64,000 nt of DNA from Paenibacillus sp. HWE-109 (GCF_022163125.1 NZ_CP091881.1:6324001-6388000), one strand, 5' to 3'; shown: positions 50,372 through 60,597, numbered from the stretch's first letter. Numbers and translations are program-made. The notes: generated by a model not told the origin, from the letters alone.

Positions 50372-50400
50372 AAAAAGAGATAGGGGAAACCGCCCCCTAC
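50372..50400 (-). terminator. Terminator after the 1488-aa protein gene
   Basis: GTAGGGG pairs with CCCCTA in a short hairpin followed on the minus strand by TCTCTTTTT. Confidence 0.6.
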
Positions 50401-50415
50401 CTCACTCAACAAAGC

Positions 50416-53400
50416 CTACAGCTGATACACAATCGTTGGATTCACCGCGATATTCGTGACACCCTCCTTGCGTGCCTGCCCATAGGTTGCACTAAACGTA
50501 TAAGAACCAGATAATAACTCCTTGCTGATCTCACCATCTACGGTAGTGCCAAAAGCACGCCAGCCACCTGCATAATAACTCACAACACCGCCACTGACTG
50601 GATTCCCTTGGGTATCCTTGAGTTGAACTTTGACATTGATCGTCTGGTACATAACAACAGCATTCGTCTCCGTATTCTGTACCTTTTCGATATGTGTTCC
50701 TTCATAGTTCATATCGAATGTGTAGGAACCCGCGAACAACTCTTTGCTGGTTTCCCCATTGCCCGTTACGCCAAATGACCGCCAGCTGCCTGCATAATAG
50801 TTTGCGCTGCCTCCGCTGAGCGGGTTGCCTTGGCTGTCCTTCAGCTGCAGCTGCACATTGACCGTCTGGAACACTACTACCGGATCGCTTGCGATGTTTT
50901 GCAGCTTCTCTCTATGCGTTCCTTCATAATTCATGTCGAACGTATAGGAGACTGGAAGTAACTCCTTGCTGATCTCACCGCCACTCGTAGTACCAATCGT
51001 GCGCCAGCTTCCTCCATAGTAGCTCGCGCTCCCGCTGTCGAGCGGAGCGCCTTGACTATCCTTCAGCTGCAGCTTCACATTGACTGTCTGGAACACAACA
51101 ACATTGTCAGTTCCCGTATGCTGCACCTTCTCTTTAATGCCACCTTCATACGTCATCGCAAACGTGTAGCTTCGGCTTGGCAAAGATTTGCTGGCAGATC
51201 CCGAGGCATCCGTCGTACCAAAGCTCTTCCAGCCTCCATCATAGTAACTGACTTGCCCTCCGCTGATCGGATTCCCCTGACTATCCTTCAATTGAACTCT
51301 CACCGCCGTTGAAGCAAGAGTAAAGCCAAGCACTTGAGGGATTTCTACATTTCCAGCGACATCAGTCGATTTGTAAGTTAGGCTTATTGCGCCTTGTTTA
51401 TCAAACGTAACAGGCGCTGTATACAGCTGCCAAGTCGCGCCGTTATCCAAGCTATATTCGGTTTTCGCCACACCTGAGGCGTCATCACTGCTGGTCAATG
51501 TGACCGTGACCGGACCGTTGTAAACCCCATTCGGCCCATCTGGCTGTGAAGGTGATTGGCTTGCTGTTGTAACTGGAGCCAGTCTGTCAAGGTCGCTAAC
51601 GGTAACGGTCAAAGTGTTCGTTCGAACGGTCTGACCCTCTAAAGTGATGTCAGCGTATAGATTCGCTACGCCTGTTTTTAGCGCCGTCACCTGGTTATAA
51701 ACAGCTGAGATAACGGTCGGATCACTGCTGGTTAGCGTCACTTTGGCTTTGGCCAGAATAGCCGGCTCGCCGTTGACTAGAACACCGGAGGTTGTGACAG
51801 GCGCATTTTGCCCTATTTTTAACGCAGCACTCTCCATAGATATAGATCCTTGATTCAGTGGCACAGGCAATTTAAATAACATTGGCCCCGATGTATAGTA
51901 CAAACTGCCATCTACACCCAAGTCGAACAAATTCGTCTGAACATCCACTAACTTGCGATACTTCATAGTGGCAGGCGAGAATGCGGTTATATAACGAGCA
52001 ATGTTCGTGTAGAGCAGTCCATCTTGCCCCCAGCGCAAGTAGAAGGATCTCCATGTGCTGCCACCGCTCGCACCCGGGTAGATCAACTGGCTTTTGATCA
52101 CGGCATTGGTTTCAGAATTCATCGCATAGACAGCAAAAATGTCTCCGCCTTCCGCCTCTTTCCCCCATGCGCCCCCCCACAACAATCCGTCGGGTCCAAA
52201 TGACAGGCCGCCAAACAATCTCGGTTTGACAAGTCCTGGAATAACAGGGGTAAATTCTTCCGTCTTGTGATTTGCCGCTACGTTCCATTTGAACAATTTA
52301 GCTGCTGCTTCGGGAGAGGTCACGGTGCCAAGGCCCCCATCAATGGAAGTACCTCCGTAGACAATGCCATTCTTATACGCAAGCGCGCTAATGGTTTGAT
52401 TTTCTACAACATGACGTGTTGCTGTCCATTGATTGGTCGTCTCATTATAGATGGTCAAACTGCCGCCAAAATTGCCATAGCCAGGTACGGTTCCGATAAA
52501 CAGGTGATTATCACCGGAAGCAAATGCGTAAGGACGATCTTGCAGATTAGGAATCGTATAAACAAGGCCAGGATTGTTCGTCGGTGTTTCTCCATAGTTA
52601 TACGGCTGGGTTGCATCGTAGCGATAAATGCGGGCTCCGCCATAAGCACCGAAATAGGTTTTGCCGTTCAAAAAGCCCATTTCCTCAATTTGATGAGGCG
52701 ACTTTGGCATCGATGATTGCAGATCATAGCTCTGCGTTGATTGATTGAATATGCTCATTCCATCTATAAATCCGCCTAGATATAACTTACCGTCCGGTGC
52801 AGCCGCAAGGCTTTGAACGTTTACCCCATCCTTGGCCATGTCAATTTGGCGGGTCTCGATGGAATTATCATTGGGATTAAAGATCGTATACTTCCCATTA
52901 TCTAGAAATGAGACCAGCACTTGACCTTTGCCTGGCATGGTAACCCAATCCATCGCTTTGGTTCCAGCTGCGGGAAGCGTATCTTTGGCTGTCACAGCTT
53001 CTACGGTATGCGTAGCAACATGATAAACCCAAATATTGTTCGATGTTTTGTTGCGATAATATAAGGTGTTTGCATCATAGGGAGATGGAGGCGATATCTT
53101 GCCGTCGAATGCTTCAGGCGTCATATAGCCGATTTGACGCTTTACTTCCAGCGTTTGTTCATCCACAACCGCAAGCGATGTCCCATGCGTGATGTACAGC
53201 AGACCGTTATAGACGGCAATGTTATGAACAAAATCGTCATTATTCGTGAATGGCAGCGTAATCTCTATCTTCTCATCTGTCGTCCTGTCAACACGGATCA
53301 AATGTTTCTTCGAACCAATACCTACATACAAATACTTATCGCTAACGCCAGCTCCCCTGGCGTACTGTTCAACGTCGTGCATACTGCCCAAATCCGCGAA

Positions 53401-54882
53401 CAAGCCTGTATGTATATTGTAGGTGAATACCTTGGCCTTCGGATAGGTAGATCCATAGATAAGACCATCGCTGCTTGCATCCAAATCCCACAAGAAATCA
53501 TTAGAAGGATTATCGCCTAGGAGTGTAATCTTCTTCAACACGGGATCATACTGCCAAAATTTACGATTAGCCGTTGCCCCGAAGTATACTTTATGATCGG
53601 CCGCAACCGTTACGGCCCAAGTTTCAGTCGTTCCCGAAACTGACTCCGAGAAGTTGATAGCCCCTGTCGCAGCATCAACGGCATAGAAAGTTCCTGGAGC
53701 TCCGTTAGACAAAAAATAAATCTCATTATTGCCGATCGCACCGCCTAGCGATGTCGCTGTAAGCGTAGCTTTGCCCAGATTGACGGGGCTGCCATATTTA
53801 AAGGGCATCACAAGCGCCTCTCCTTTGTAGGTGAACGAAACATCGTCGAAATAGGCTTTACTCAAGCCAGCCACACCGGAGTACAATAAAATTTTCGCTT
53901 TCGTCGCCTTTTCTGGCGCTATCCCTTCTAATCTAAGCGAGTTCCACGCATTCAGCGGCGCACTCAGTGAAACCGAGGAAGTCCCAATTTCAGCATTGGC
54001 TGCATTATAGAATTTGATATAAAGACTCACTCCGCCTGATTCCACATAAACGCTGGCTTTTGCTTCATACCTGCCATCCTCATGCACGGCAATAGCTTGT
54101 GTATTCAGACCAATCGCTTTATCGAGATAGATATCCTCAAGAAGCAAGCTGGACAATCCGCTTTTTTGCTGCAGCTTGCTTACAGAAACCGTTCCTGCCG
54201 GTGTGCCTGCGAACAGCTCCCAACCTGGGATTGCGCTTCCTGTAACCGCATCTTCAAATCCAGGATTAACCACCGCCATTTGGTCGGCAACACGATAGAA
54301 CTGCACCTCGTCCATATAGGCTTTCATCAGAACTCCCGTTGAACCATACAGAAAAACTGTTGCATAGGCAGCCCCTTCCGGTGCGGTCCCCTGAGCCTGA
54401 ATATCCAGCCATTTATTAAGGGGAGGTGCTGTAAGCGTATAGACGGCTTGTTTATTCAGCGGCTTCCCATCGGCGCCATACCACCGAATCCAAAGTGCAG
54501 GCTTTCCATCGAAACTTTCCATGTAAAGCTTCACTGCCGCTTCGTACGTCGCCCCCGCAGTAACAGCCATCTTTACGCTTTCCGCGCCCATCGCAGGCGA
54601 TTCTTCTTTACTTATTTTCAAACTTCTATTTCCTGCAAATGGAGTTGTATCCGATAGAGATAGCCCCTTTTGCGCCCCAGAGGAAAAATACCCCCAGCTC
54701 GGAATCTTCCCTGCGACCAAATCTTGCTCAAAGCCAGCATTCGGCACCGGAATGACTTCAGCCGCCACTGCTGCTTTTACATGCGTGGGCAAATACAGCG
54801 CCAAGATGAGCAAAGCCAATAAGCCCAATAACCATTTGGAAAACATACTTTTATCAACTATAGAGTTAAACATTCTCATCAT
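50416..54882 (-). CDS. Large secreted multidomain protein with propeller and four C-terminal repeats
   Basis: The 1488-aa protein has a signal peptide (about 1-38, WLLGLLALLILALYLPTHVKA). Two related CBM-like beta-sandwich domains follow (about 45-195 and 200-350, each starting NAGFEQDL or NPGFEDAV). Then comes a long WD/YncE-like propeller region (about 360-1040), an Ig-like domain, a chitobiase-like domain (about 1110-1195, SSDDASGVAKTEYSLDNGAT) and four 73-residue repeats. There is no LPXTG or stalk anchor. Catalytic residues are not evident, though some propeller proteins with such domains are glycan lyases. A perfect cre site lies 56 nt upstream, so expression should follow carbon supply. 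The exact start (54882 or 54873) is uncertain. Confidence 0.8.
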   Translation of the reverse strand: MMRMFNSIVDKSMFSKWLLGLLALLILALYLPTHVKAAVAAEVIPVPNAGFEQDLVAGKIPSWGYFSSGAQKGLSLSDTTPFAGNRSLKISKEESPAMGAESVKMAVTAGATYEAAVKLYMESFDGKPALWIRWYGADGKPLNKQAVYTLTAPPLNKWLDIQAQGTAPEGAAYATVFLYGSTGVLMKAYMDEVQFYRVADQMAVVNPGFEDAVTGSAIPGWELFAGTPAGTVSVSKLQQKSGLSSLLLEDIYLDKAIGLNTQAIAVHEDGRYEAKASVYVESGGVSLYIKFYNAANAEIGTSSVSLSAPLNAWNSLRLEGIAPEKATKAKILLYSGVAGLSKAYFDDVSFTYKGEALVMPFKYGSPVNLGKATLTATSLGGAIGNNEIYFLSNGAPGTFYAVDAATGAINFSESVSGTTETWAVTVAADHKVYFGATANRKFWQYDPVLKKITLLGDNPSNDFLWDLDASSDGLIYGSTYPKAKVFTYNIHTGLFADLGSMHDVEQYARGAGVSDKYLYVGIGSKKHLIRVDRTTDEKIEITLPFTNNDDFVHNIAVYNGLLYITHGTSLAVVDEQTLEVKRQIGYMTPEAFDGKISPPSPYDANTLYYRNKTSNNIWVYHVATHTVEAVTAKDTLPAAGTKAMDWVTMPGKGQVLVSFLDNGKYTIFNPNDNSIETRQIDMAKDGVNVQSLAAAPDGKLYLGGFIDGMSIFNQSTQSYDLQSSMPKSPHQIEEMGFLNGKTYFGAYGGARIYRYDATQPYNYGETPTNNPGLVYTIPNLQDRPYAFASGDNHLFIGTVPGYGNFGGSLTIYNETTNQWTATRHVVENQTISALAYKNGIVYGGTSIDGGLGTVTSPEAAAKLFKWNVAANHKTEEFTPVIPGLVKPRLFGGLSFGPDGLLWGGAWGKEAEGGDIFAVYAMNSETNAVIKSQLIYPGASGGSTWRSFYLRWGQDGLLYTNIARYITAFSPATMKYRKLVDVQTNLFDLGVDGSLYYTSGPMLFKLPVPLNQGSISMESAALKIGQNAPVTTSGVLVNGEPAILAKAKVTLTSSDPTVISAVYNQVTALKTGVANLYADITLEGQTVRTNTLTVTVSDLDRLAPVTTASQSPSQPDGPNGVYNGPVTVTLTSSDDASGVAKTEYSLDNGATWQLYTAPVTFDKQGAISLTYKSTDVAGNVEIPQVLGFTLASTAVRVQLKDSQGNPISGGQVSYYDGGWKSFGTTDASGSASKSLPSRSYTFAMTYEGGIKEKVQHTGTDNVVVFQTVNVKLQLKDSQGAPLDSGSASYYGGSWRTIGTTSGGEISKELLPVSYTFDMNYEGTHREKLQNIASDPVVVFQTVNVQLQLKDSQGNPLSGGSANYYAGSWRSFGVTGNGETSKELFAGSYTFDMNYEGTHIEKVQNTETNAVVMYQTINVKVQLKDTQGNPVSGGVVSYYAGGWRAFGTTVDGEISKELLSGSYTFSATYGQARKEGVTNIAVNPTIVYQL
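50419..51297 (-). repeat. Four 73-residue in-frame repeats in the secreted protein
   Basis: Each unit contains VQLKDSQGNP..GG, SYYAGSWR(S/A)FGTT, SKEL and SYTF(D/A)MNYEG, then VVFQTVNV as the joint to the next. The fold is probably a carboxypeptidase-regulatory-like beta sandwich. Repeat-to-repeat identity is high, suggesting recent duplication. Confidence 0.85.
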
Positions 54883-54937
54883 CCTTTTTTAAAAATTCTA
54901 CCTGAGCGGTAGTAGGCGTTGTGACAGACCTCCAATT

Positions 54938-54951
54938 TGTTAGCGCTTACA
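54938..54951 (-). promoter_or_regulatory. cre site (CcpA) upstream of the secreted-protein gene
   Basis: On the minus strand TGTAAGCGCTAACA matches the cre consensus TGWAARCGYTWNCW at every position. It is 56 nt upstream of the gene's first ATG. Confidence 0.8.
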
Positions 54952-55055
54952 TTATTTGCGCAAAATAAAGGAACCCTTTGACCAGACATGGCGCATGCAC
55001 GTTTAAAATGAGAATAGTTGCCTATTGGCGCACACGCTCATGGCTGGTGTGAAGA

Positions 55056-56111
55056 TTAACTCGTACTGGGGATTGTAATGTGTTCCTTCTCCGCTTCTCT
55101 TTCTTGTTCCTTCCCGTAGTTTACGAGAACACCAAGCACATCCTGTGGAGACTCACGCAGTAAATCGTAGGCCTCTACCATCGTAGATAAAGAAATTTCA
55201 TGGGTTATTAAAGATTGAATTACAATTCTTCTTTCCGCCAATAAACGAATGAACTCCGTCATATTGCGGCCCTCTGTCCAGCGTACATAGCCAATCGGAT
55301 AATCAACCCCGTTGCTCTCGTAACTCTCGTTATACCTGCCTGGACCGCCAGCTCGCGCGATAAGCACCTGTGCCTCTTTGGCAAACATCAACTCGCGATT
55401 GAAGTCCATTTTGAGATCGCCGACAATAACCACCTTCCCTCTGTCGCGAATCCAATGCAGCGCCTGATCAATCATGCCGGGATTAGCTCCACTGGCGCAT
55501 AAAATCACGGCATCTACACCTTGGTGCTGCTGGATTGAATCAATTGCACTGCTGACATCGCCTACACTAGCACACACATGAGCGGCACATGTTTCCTTAA
55601 GCTTGGCACAGCGTTCCGCTAACAAATCAAGCCCGATGACCCTATTGCCAGAAACATCTGCGATCTGACAGACGATTTGTCCCAGAATGCCAAGTCCGAC
55701 CACAACGACGGATTCACCTAAGCGCAAGTCAGCTTGGCGCAGCGCATGAATGGCAATCGCTCCGAGTCCGACGAAGGAGGCCTCTTTGGAGCTGCATGTC
55801 TCGGGTATTGGCGTAACGAGATGCTTAGGCACAACCAATACTTCGGAATGGTTAACAAATGGCGCGCCATAGCAAGCCACGCGTTGTCCCGCCTTGACGT
55901 GAGCAACACCTTCCCCCACCTCACGGACGATGCCCATCGCACTATAGCCAAGCTGCATCGGCTCTTCATTCATCATCCTTTTGAGCAGCAGTTCCGTACC
56001 TGAACTAATCGCGGAATAGACGGTCTCAACGCGCACATGATTCACAGCGCTGGATGGTTCGACTACATCTATAACATCAACTTTACCTTTCAGGGAAATC
56101 ACTGATTTCAT
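55056..56111 (-). CDS. MDR-family dehydrogenase lacking the catalytic zinc Cys
   Basis: The 351-aa protein has a GroES-like N-terminal domain and a Rossmann domain (VVVVGLGILGQIVCQIADV). At the position of the catalytic zinc Cys it has SAISSGTEL, as in a subgroup of medium-chain dehydrogenases found in sugar and polysaccharide clusters. The first zinc ligand is therefore absent and reaction chemistry is uncertain. I choose the ATG at 56111 with AAAGGAGG 8 nt upstream. The gene stands alone between the secreted-protein and CapA genes. Confidence 0.85.
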   Translation of the reverse strand: MKSVISLKGKVDVIDVVEPSSAVNHVRVETVYSAISSGTELLLKRMMNEEPMQLGYSAMGIVREVGEGVAHVKAGQRVACYGAPFVNHSEVLVVPKHLVTPIPETCSSKEASFVGLGAIAIHALRQADLRLGESVVVVGLGILGQIVCQIADVSGNRVIGLDLLAERCAKLKETCAAHVCASVGDVSSAIDSIQQHQGVDAVILCASGANPGMIDQALHWIRDRGKVVIVGDLKMDFNRELMFAKEAQVLIARAGGPGRYNESYESNGVDYPIGYVRWTEGRNMTEFIRLLAERRIVIQSLITHEISLSTMVEAYDLLRESPQDVLGVLVNYGKEQEREAEKEHITIPSTS

Positions 56112-56301
56112 CGATACCCTCCTTTTCATTGGTATATATCTGGATCATATAATCCATGTTAAGTCATATCAAAACCACTGTCAAACCTTTTTTATCGGTA
56201 TAAACTGATTTTTTTGCAGGAACACACGATGATAAGAACCAAATAAGTATCAGAATCATTCATAGGCTTGACCACAATTAGAACTCAGAACCGAGTTAGT
56301 T

Positions 56302-57276
56302 TCACCCGTTCCGATATCTAACCGCAAACCTCGTCTGGCCCGCCTTGCTTCGCTCTACAATCGTGGGAATATGCTCCACTTTACTGATGTCTGCTACGCC
56401 TTTCTCGTTTGTGGTTACAGTTAACGACAAAATCAATCCCTCGACGGTGCTCGTAGATTTCGTCAGTTTTGACGACACGAAATTCCCCAAAGATGACGCC
56501 GCGACTCGCGTTCGCACCTGACCGTAAATATCTTTCATAACGGTCTGCGTCACCGGATGCAGGACATGCGGATGTGCCCCCACTACCACATTCGCACCTT
56601 GTTTGAACAAAAATCGGATTAACTGCTTCTGCTCACGCGACGGGGAAGTTTGGTACTCTTTGCCAAAATGAAGGTAGACTAGGATGAAATCCGTCTTATT
56701 TTTCAGCTCGCGCATGTCCGCTGCCATGATCTTGGGATCCAGACGATTCACTAGCCAGCGCTGCGATACAGGGATCGCATTGGTGCTTTTGGTATAGGCC
56801 AAGATGCCGACCTTCACATCTTTAACTTTCATAATCAGCTGCCTCTTCGCTTCACGCATGGAACGAGCTGTCCCTGTGTGCGCGAGGCCTTGTTGATCTA
56901 GGATACGCAAGGTACGCTTGAGTCCGTTAATGCCGCCATCCATGCAATGATTGTTTGCCGTTGTGACGACATGAAATCCCGTGCTTTTCAACGTTGCTGC
57001 AAATTCATCAGGGCAATTGAAAACCGGATAGCCAGTTTTCGGATTTCGCCGTTCTCTCGGACAATTGCATTTGGGACGTATCCCCAAAGCACCTAACTGC
57101 CTTTTGCCCGAAAAGGTCGTTTCCAAATTGCCTATCGTCAAATCATGCGCCATGAAAGTTGGTTTAACCTCTTCCAAAATAGCATCAAACGCATAGCCTT
57201 CTGCTTGCTTGCAAGAAGCAATGATCTCACTTTTCATCAGTAAATCCCCAACCGCGGCAATCCTAATTTCAGCCAT
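56302..57276 (-). CDS. CapA/PGA_cap family metallophosphatase-like protein
   Basis: The 324-aa protein has the CapA fold of polyglutamate capsule proteins: AAVGDLLMKSE at the start, IGNLETTFSG, TTANNHCMDGG, and VYLHFGKEYQTSPSREQ with VVGAHPHVLHPV later. The residues for a two-metal site are present. There is no signal peptide or membrane anchor, unlike true CapA, so a cytoplasmic phosphatase role is possible. AGGAG precedes the ATG at 57276. No other capsule gene is nearby. Confidence 0.85.
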   Translation of the reverse strand: MAEIRIAAVGDLLMKSEIIASCKQAEGYAFDAILEEVKPTFMAHDLTIGNLETTFSGKRQLGALGIRPKCNCPRERRNPKTGYPVFNCPDEFAATLKSTGFHVVTTANNHCMDGGINGLKRTLRILDQQGLAHTGTARSMREAKRQLIMKVKDVKVGILAYTKSTNAIPVSQRWLVNRLDPKIMAADMRELKNKTDFILVYLHFGKEYQTSPSREQKQLIRFLFKQGANVVVGAHPHVLHPVTQTVMKDIYGQVRTRVAASSLGNFVSSKLTKSTSTVEGLILSLTVTTNEKGVADISKVEHIPTIVERSKAGQTRFAVRYRNG

Positions 57277-57542
57277 CACCTCACTCCTCTCTTGAGCACA
57301 TTATTCAGCGAGAGGCGCTGATGTTTGCAAAATGGGCGTAAGAAGGAACAGCGCTGCATATTCAGCGTTCTTGCCTCCATCAATTTAACTCCACCATCTT
57401 CATTCCACCAATTACTCATTTCCCCATTACTCTCCCACCATCCTGATCGGGAAAGAAATAAGCACCTTCTGTTGCCCTATTTACCCGGATCGAATAAGAA
57501 AAACGGCTTCGCCGCTCTGAGAGATCAGTCTCTTATTAGCGA

Positions 57543-57752
57543 CAAAACCTGTTAAGGGAACTGGAGGACGCTATTTTGGCAAATAGCAGGGATACTGAGG
57601 TATTAGCGGAACTACAGGGTCTTATATCCGCCAAAAGCGCTGAATTTACCCATGAAACAGCAAAATAGCGGACTGTAGTTCCCTCACCCCCGCGATAATG
57701 GCACTTTTGGCCCGAATAGCGTACCATAGTTCCCCCCGCGCGAGGCAGATGG
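57543..57752 (+). repeat. Dispersed intergenic repeat, copy C
   Basis: Same structure as copies at 5288 and 35763, with AGGGAACT, AGCGGAACTACAGGGTCTTA, AAACAGCAAAATAGCGG, CTGTAGTTCCCT and a GCGAGGCAG tail. It fills the 3' part of the gap after the CapA gene; 57277-57542 holds nothing I recognise. Confidence 0.85.
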
Positions 57753-57768
57753 ATCAACACTGCGCTGC

Positions 57769-57802
57769 AAAAAAAAGAACAGCCGAGTTTCCTCGACTGT
57801 CC
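57769..57802 (-). terminator. Terminator after the phosphodiesterase-like gene
   Basis: GGACAGTCGAG pairs with CTCGGCTGTTC and the minus strand continues in eight T residues. It closes the GH35-phosphodiesterase unit. Confidence 0.9.
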
Positions 57803-57821
57803 TTCCATTGCACAACGCACC

Positions 57822-58652
57822 CTAACCTTCGCCCCTAAACAAGCCTTCAGGCAGCTTGCCATCCCAGTCCCCGGGAATGGGGAGCCCCAATGCATGCAAA
57901 GCGACGGCTGCCGTGTCCATAATCGTCAGACCGGCCAGATCTGCATTCGCAGCAACGCCTGGCCCCCGGCATCCCCAGAATATGGTCATATCGCCCGGCT
58001 GATCGCTGCCGTGATCGAATTCATCCACTCCGCCGCCTCCGTGGTCAGTCGTTATGATAATGAGGCTTTCCGCCAGCATGCCAGCGTCCAGCAGAGTTTG
58101 GCAGATTTCACCGATCTGTCCGTCTGCCTGCGAAATCGCAAGCAAGTGTCCCTCCGAACCATACCCATGCCGATGCCCGGCCGCATCTACGTCGTCAAGC
58201 TGCACGAACAGCAGTTCAAGATCTGGCGTGGAACGAATATAAGCGGCTATGGCAGGAACCAACGCTTCGTCGGGTGCAGCAAATTTATGCACCGACTCAT
58301 TGTTCTCAATGACACCGCTCTGGATCGGACGCCAGCAAACGAAAGAAGCCATCTTGCTATCCGGTTTTGCCTCGCTAAGTATTTGAAATAAGGACGATGT
58401 TGGCGAAGATATTGGACGTTCGTTGTCCATTTTGATATGCAAATGCGATTCATGCTTCTCCGGCAAAACCCCATGCAGCAGGGAACCCCAGCATTCCCCG
58501 CTGTTCGAAGGAAAGACCGTTTGGGCACGGTCGGTTTGTGATCCCTCCATAAGCAGCGCATCTATGTGCGGTGTAGGGGCTTGTTTGACGAAAGCTCCCG
58601 CTCCATCAATACCCAAAATGATAACTCGTTTGATTGCTGAAGTTGATGTCAT
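57822..58652 (-). CDS. Alkaline-phosphatase-superfamily phosphodiesterase/sulfatase-like protein
   Basis: The 276-aa cytoplasmic protein has metal motifs VIILGIDGAGAFV (first Asp), FPSNSGECWGSLLHG (probable nucleophile Ser) and LIIITTDHGGGGVDEFDHG (Asp-His pair), typical of type I phosphodiesterase/nucleotide pyrophosphatase enzymes. Substrate is unknown. It is the second gene after the GH35 gene, 22 nt downstream. Confidence 0.82.
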   Translation of the reverse strand: MTSTSAIKRVIILGIDGAGAFVKQAPTPHIDALLMEGSQTDRAQTVFPSNSGECWGSLLHGVLPEKHESHLHIKMDNERPISSPTSSLFQILSEAKPDSKMASFVCWRPIQSGVIENNESVHKFAAPDEALVPAIAAYIRSTPDLELLFVQLDDVDAAGHRHGYGSEGHLLAISQADGQIGEICQTLLDAGMLAESLIIITTDHGGGGVDEFDHGSDQPGDMTIFWGCRGPGVAANADLAGLTIMDTAAVALHALGLPIPGDWDGKLPEGLFRGEG

Positions 58653-58674
58653 TGTGCAGACCTCCGATTACGTA

Positions 58675-60435
58675 TTATCCTAAATCCGGTGTATCTACCA
58701 ACTCAACGACAGCCTTATCCGTATGGTGCAATTCGAACACAATGATTTCATTGCGGCCTTTTTTCAGTAATGGCGCTGGCAGGTACAGCGTCTTTTGAGG
58801 CCCTTGTTCCCAATAACGTCCCAAGTTAAACCCGTTGATCCACACCACACCCTTGGACCAGGCATCCAAACGAACAAAGGTGTCCCCAGCCTCTTCCACC
58901 GTGAACTCCCCACGATAAAAAGTTGGACGGGCCTGCCCTTCAACTTCTACCGCTTGGCGCCCGAATGGAATCGATGCCGGATTGTCTAGTGGGAGTGGAT
59001 ATATCGTCCAATCAAACAAGAATTGATTATTCATCCGCACACCTTCGGTAATGCCTTTATGATCCTTCAATTTCGGGCCATAATTAACACGTCCCATGTT
59101 CTCGACGAGAATATCCAGCTTCGCTCCGCCAGCAGGAATGTCCAGTGGAAGTGGACGTTCATCCCATCGTTCTACCACACCTTGATAAACGCCGTCCAAG
59201 AAAACAAGGGCGCGATCATGAACTTCTTGCAGGCGAAGCATCTCGCCCGTGCGTGGTCCAGACACCTGCGTGGAATACACAATGAAGCCATAGTCTTGAC
59301 CGAGTTTCTCCATTGGCTCCGGGTACGTTCGCTTCACAGGCTCCGAAAGCTCAGCTAAATGATGGAGCAAATCCACCTTCTCAGTCAACGCAATGTGTCC
59401 GTAGCTTTTCTTCGCAATTGGCTCAGGCATCGCTGGGAAATCCTCTATATCCTTGCCCAAATAGTTCGCAATCACGGTGCGTATAGCCCGATATTTCTCC
59501 GTTACATCCCCGCACTCGGATAATGGCGAATCATAATCGTAGCTCGTAATTGTCGCTTCATACTTATCATGATAATTGGCTCCATTATAGAAACCGAAGT
59601 TGGTTCCGCCGTGGAACATATAGAAATTCACAGACGCGCCGGCACGAAGCATTCGGTCGAACACATCAGCCACATCATCGGCAGCCCGCGTATGGTGCGG
59701 TTTCAACCAGTGATCGAACCAACCATTCCAATACTCCATGCAAAAAAGCGGTTCATCTCCACGGTATTCACGGAATTTCTCGAACGCTTCTTCCGGCTTA
59801 GAGCCGAAATTGACTGTCGCCAATGTACCGGGAACAGTGCCGCCTTGCAGCATGCCATCCTCAGGGCCATCTGAGGTAAACAGCAAAACATCCACACCTC
59901 GTTTAATCAGGCCATCCCTTAAATAAGTCAGGTACTCTGTGTCGTTGCCGTAGCTGCCATACTCATTCTCGATTTGCACGGCCAGGATAGGTCCGCCATT
60001 CGTACTCAGTAGTGGAGTCAGCCGGGGAATCAGCTCATCATAGTAGCGATCCACTTTTTGCAGGTACCGCGCATCCATACAGCGGAATTTCATGTTCGAG
60101 TCTTGCAGCAGCCACGCCGGCAACCCGCCAAATTCCCACTCTGCACAAATGTAGGGACTCGGCCGCACAATGACATGCAGCCCTAAATCGCCAGCAATTT
60201 GGACGAATCTCTCTACGTTGGCAAGTCCCTCGAAAGTAAACACATTTTCCTGAGGTTCATGCAAATTCCAGGGCAAATAAGTTTCGACTGTGTTGAATCC
60301 GCAAGCTTTCAGCTTGAGCAAACGATCTTCCCAGTATTCCGGTACAACGCGGAAATAATGAATCGCTCCCGATATCAACTGAAGAGGTTCTCCATCCAAT
60401 AAGAACTGTTTATCTTTTGCTTTTAAAATTGCCAT
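58675..60435 (-). CDS. GH35 beta-galactosidase
   Basis: Hydrolyses terminal beta-galactosides. The 586-aa protein begins with the GH35 TIM barrel (LQLISGAIHYFRVVPEYWED), with acid/base Glu158 in QIENEYGSYG and nucleophile Glu234 in FCMEYWNGWFDHW, then beta-sandwich domains ending in GVVWINGFNLGRYWEQGPQKTLY-type sequence (WINGFNLGRYWE visible). There is no signal peptide, so imported sugars are the substrate. The ATG has GGAGGG 6 nt upstream. The AraC regulator gene is divergent and probably controls it. Confidence 0.95.
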   Translation of the reverse strand: MAILKAKDKQFLLDGEPLQLISGAIHYFRVVPEYWEDRLLKLKACGFNTVETYLPWNLHEPQENVFTFEGLANVERFVQIAGDLGLHVIVRPSPYICAEWEFGGLPAWLLQDSNMKFRCMDARYLQKVDRYYDELIPRLTPLLSTNGGPILAVQIENEYGSYGNDTEYLTYLRDGLIKRGVDVLLFTSDGPEDGMLQGGTVPGTLATVNFGSKPEEAFEKFREYRGDEPLFCMEYWNGWFDHWLKPHHTRAADDVADVFDRMLRAGASVNFYMFHGGTNFGFYNGANYHDKYEATITSYDYDSPLSECGDVTEKYRAIRTVIANYLGKDIEDFPAMPEPIAKKSYGHIALTEKVDLLHHLAELSEPVKRTYPEPMEKLGQDYGFIVYSTQVSGPRTGEMLRLQEVHDRALVFLDGVYQGVVERWDERPLPLDIPAGGAKLDILVENMGRVNYGPKLKDHKGITEGVRMNNQFLFDWTIYPLPLDNPASIPFGRQAVEVEGQARPTFYRGEFTVEEAGDTFVRLDAWSKGVVWINGFNLGRYWEQGPQKTLYLPAPLLKKGRNEIIVFELHHTDKAVVELVDTPDLG

Positions 60436-60597
60436 ATAAATCCCTCCGGATTAAGAATGCGATTGGTTGTTGTCTCCTCTCATCATCGCTGAAAAGACAT
60501 GGCCGCTCAATCTCCAAATGGAGCATTTTCTATACCAAATGTGCCATTTCAATGGTATGATGAAAAGAACCATTTGAACCCTAGGGAGGGATTTGCT

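Noticed and set aside
60499..60597. Upstream in-frame extension of the AraC gene
   Set aside because: The GTG at 60598 has a strong site and family homology starts there; the extension lies in the divergent promoter.
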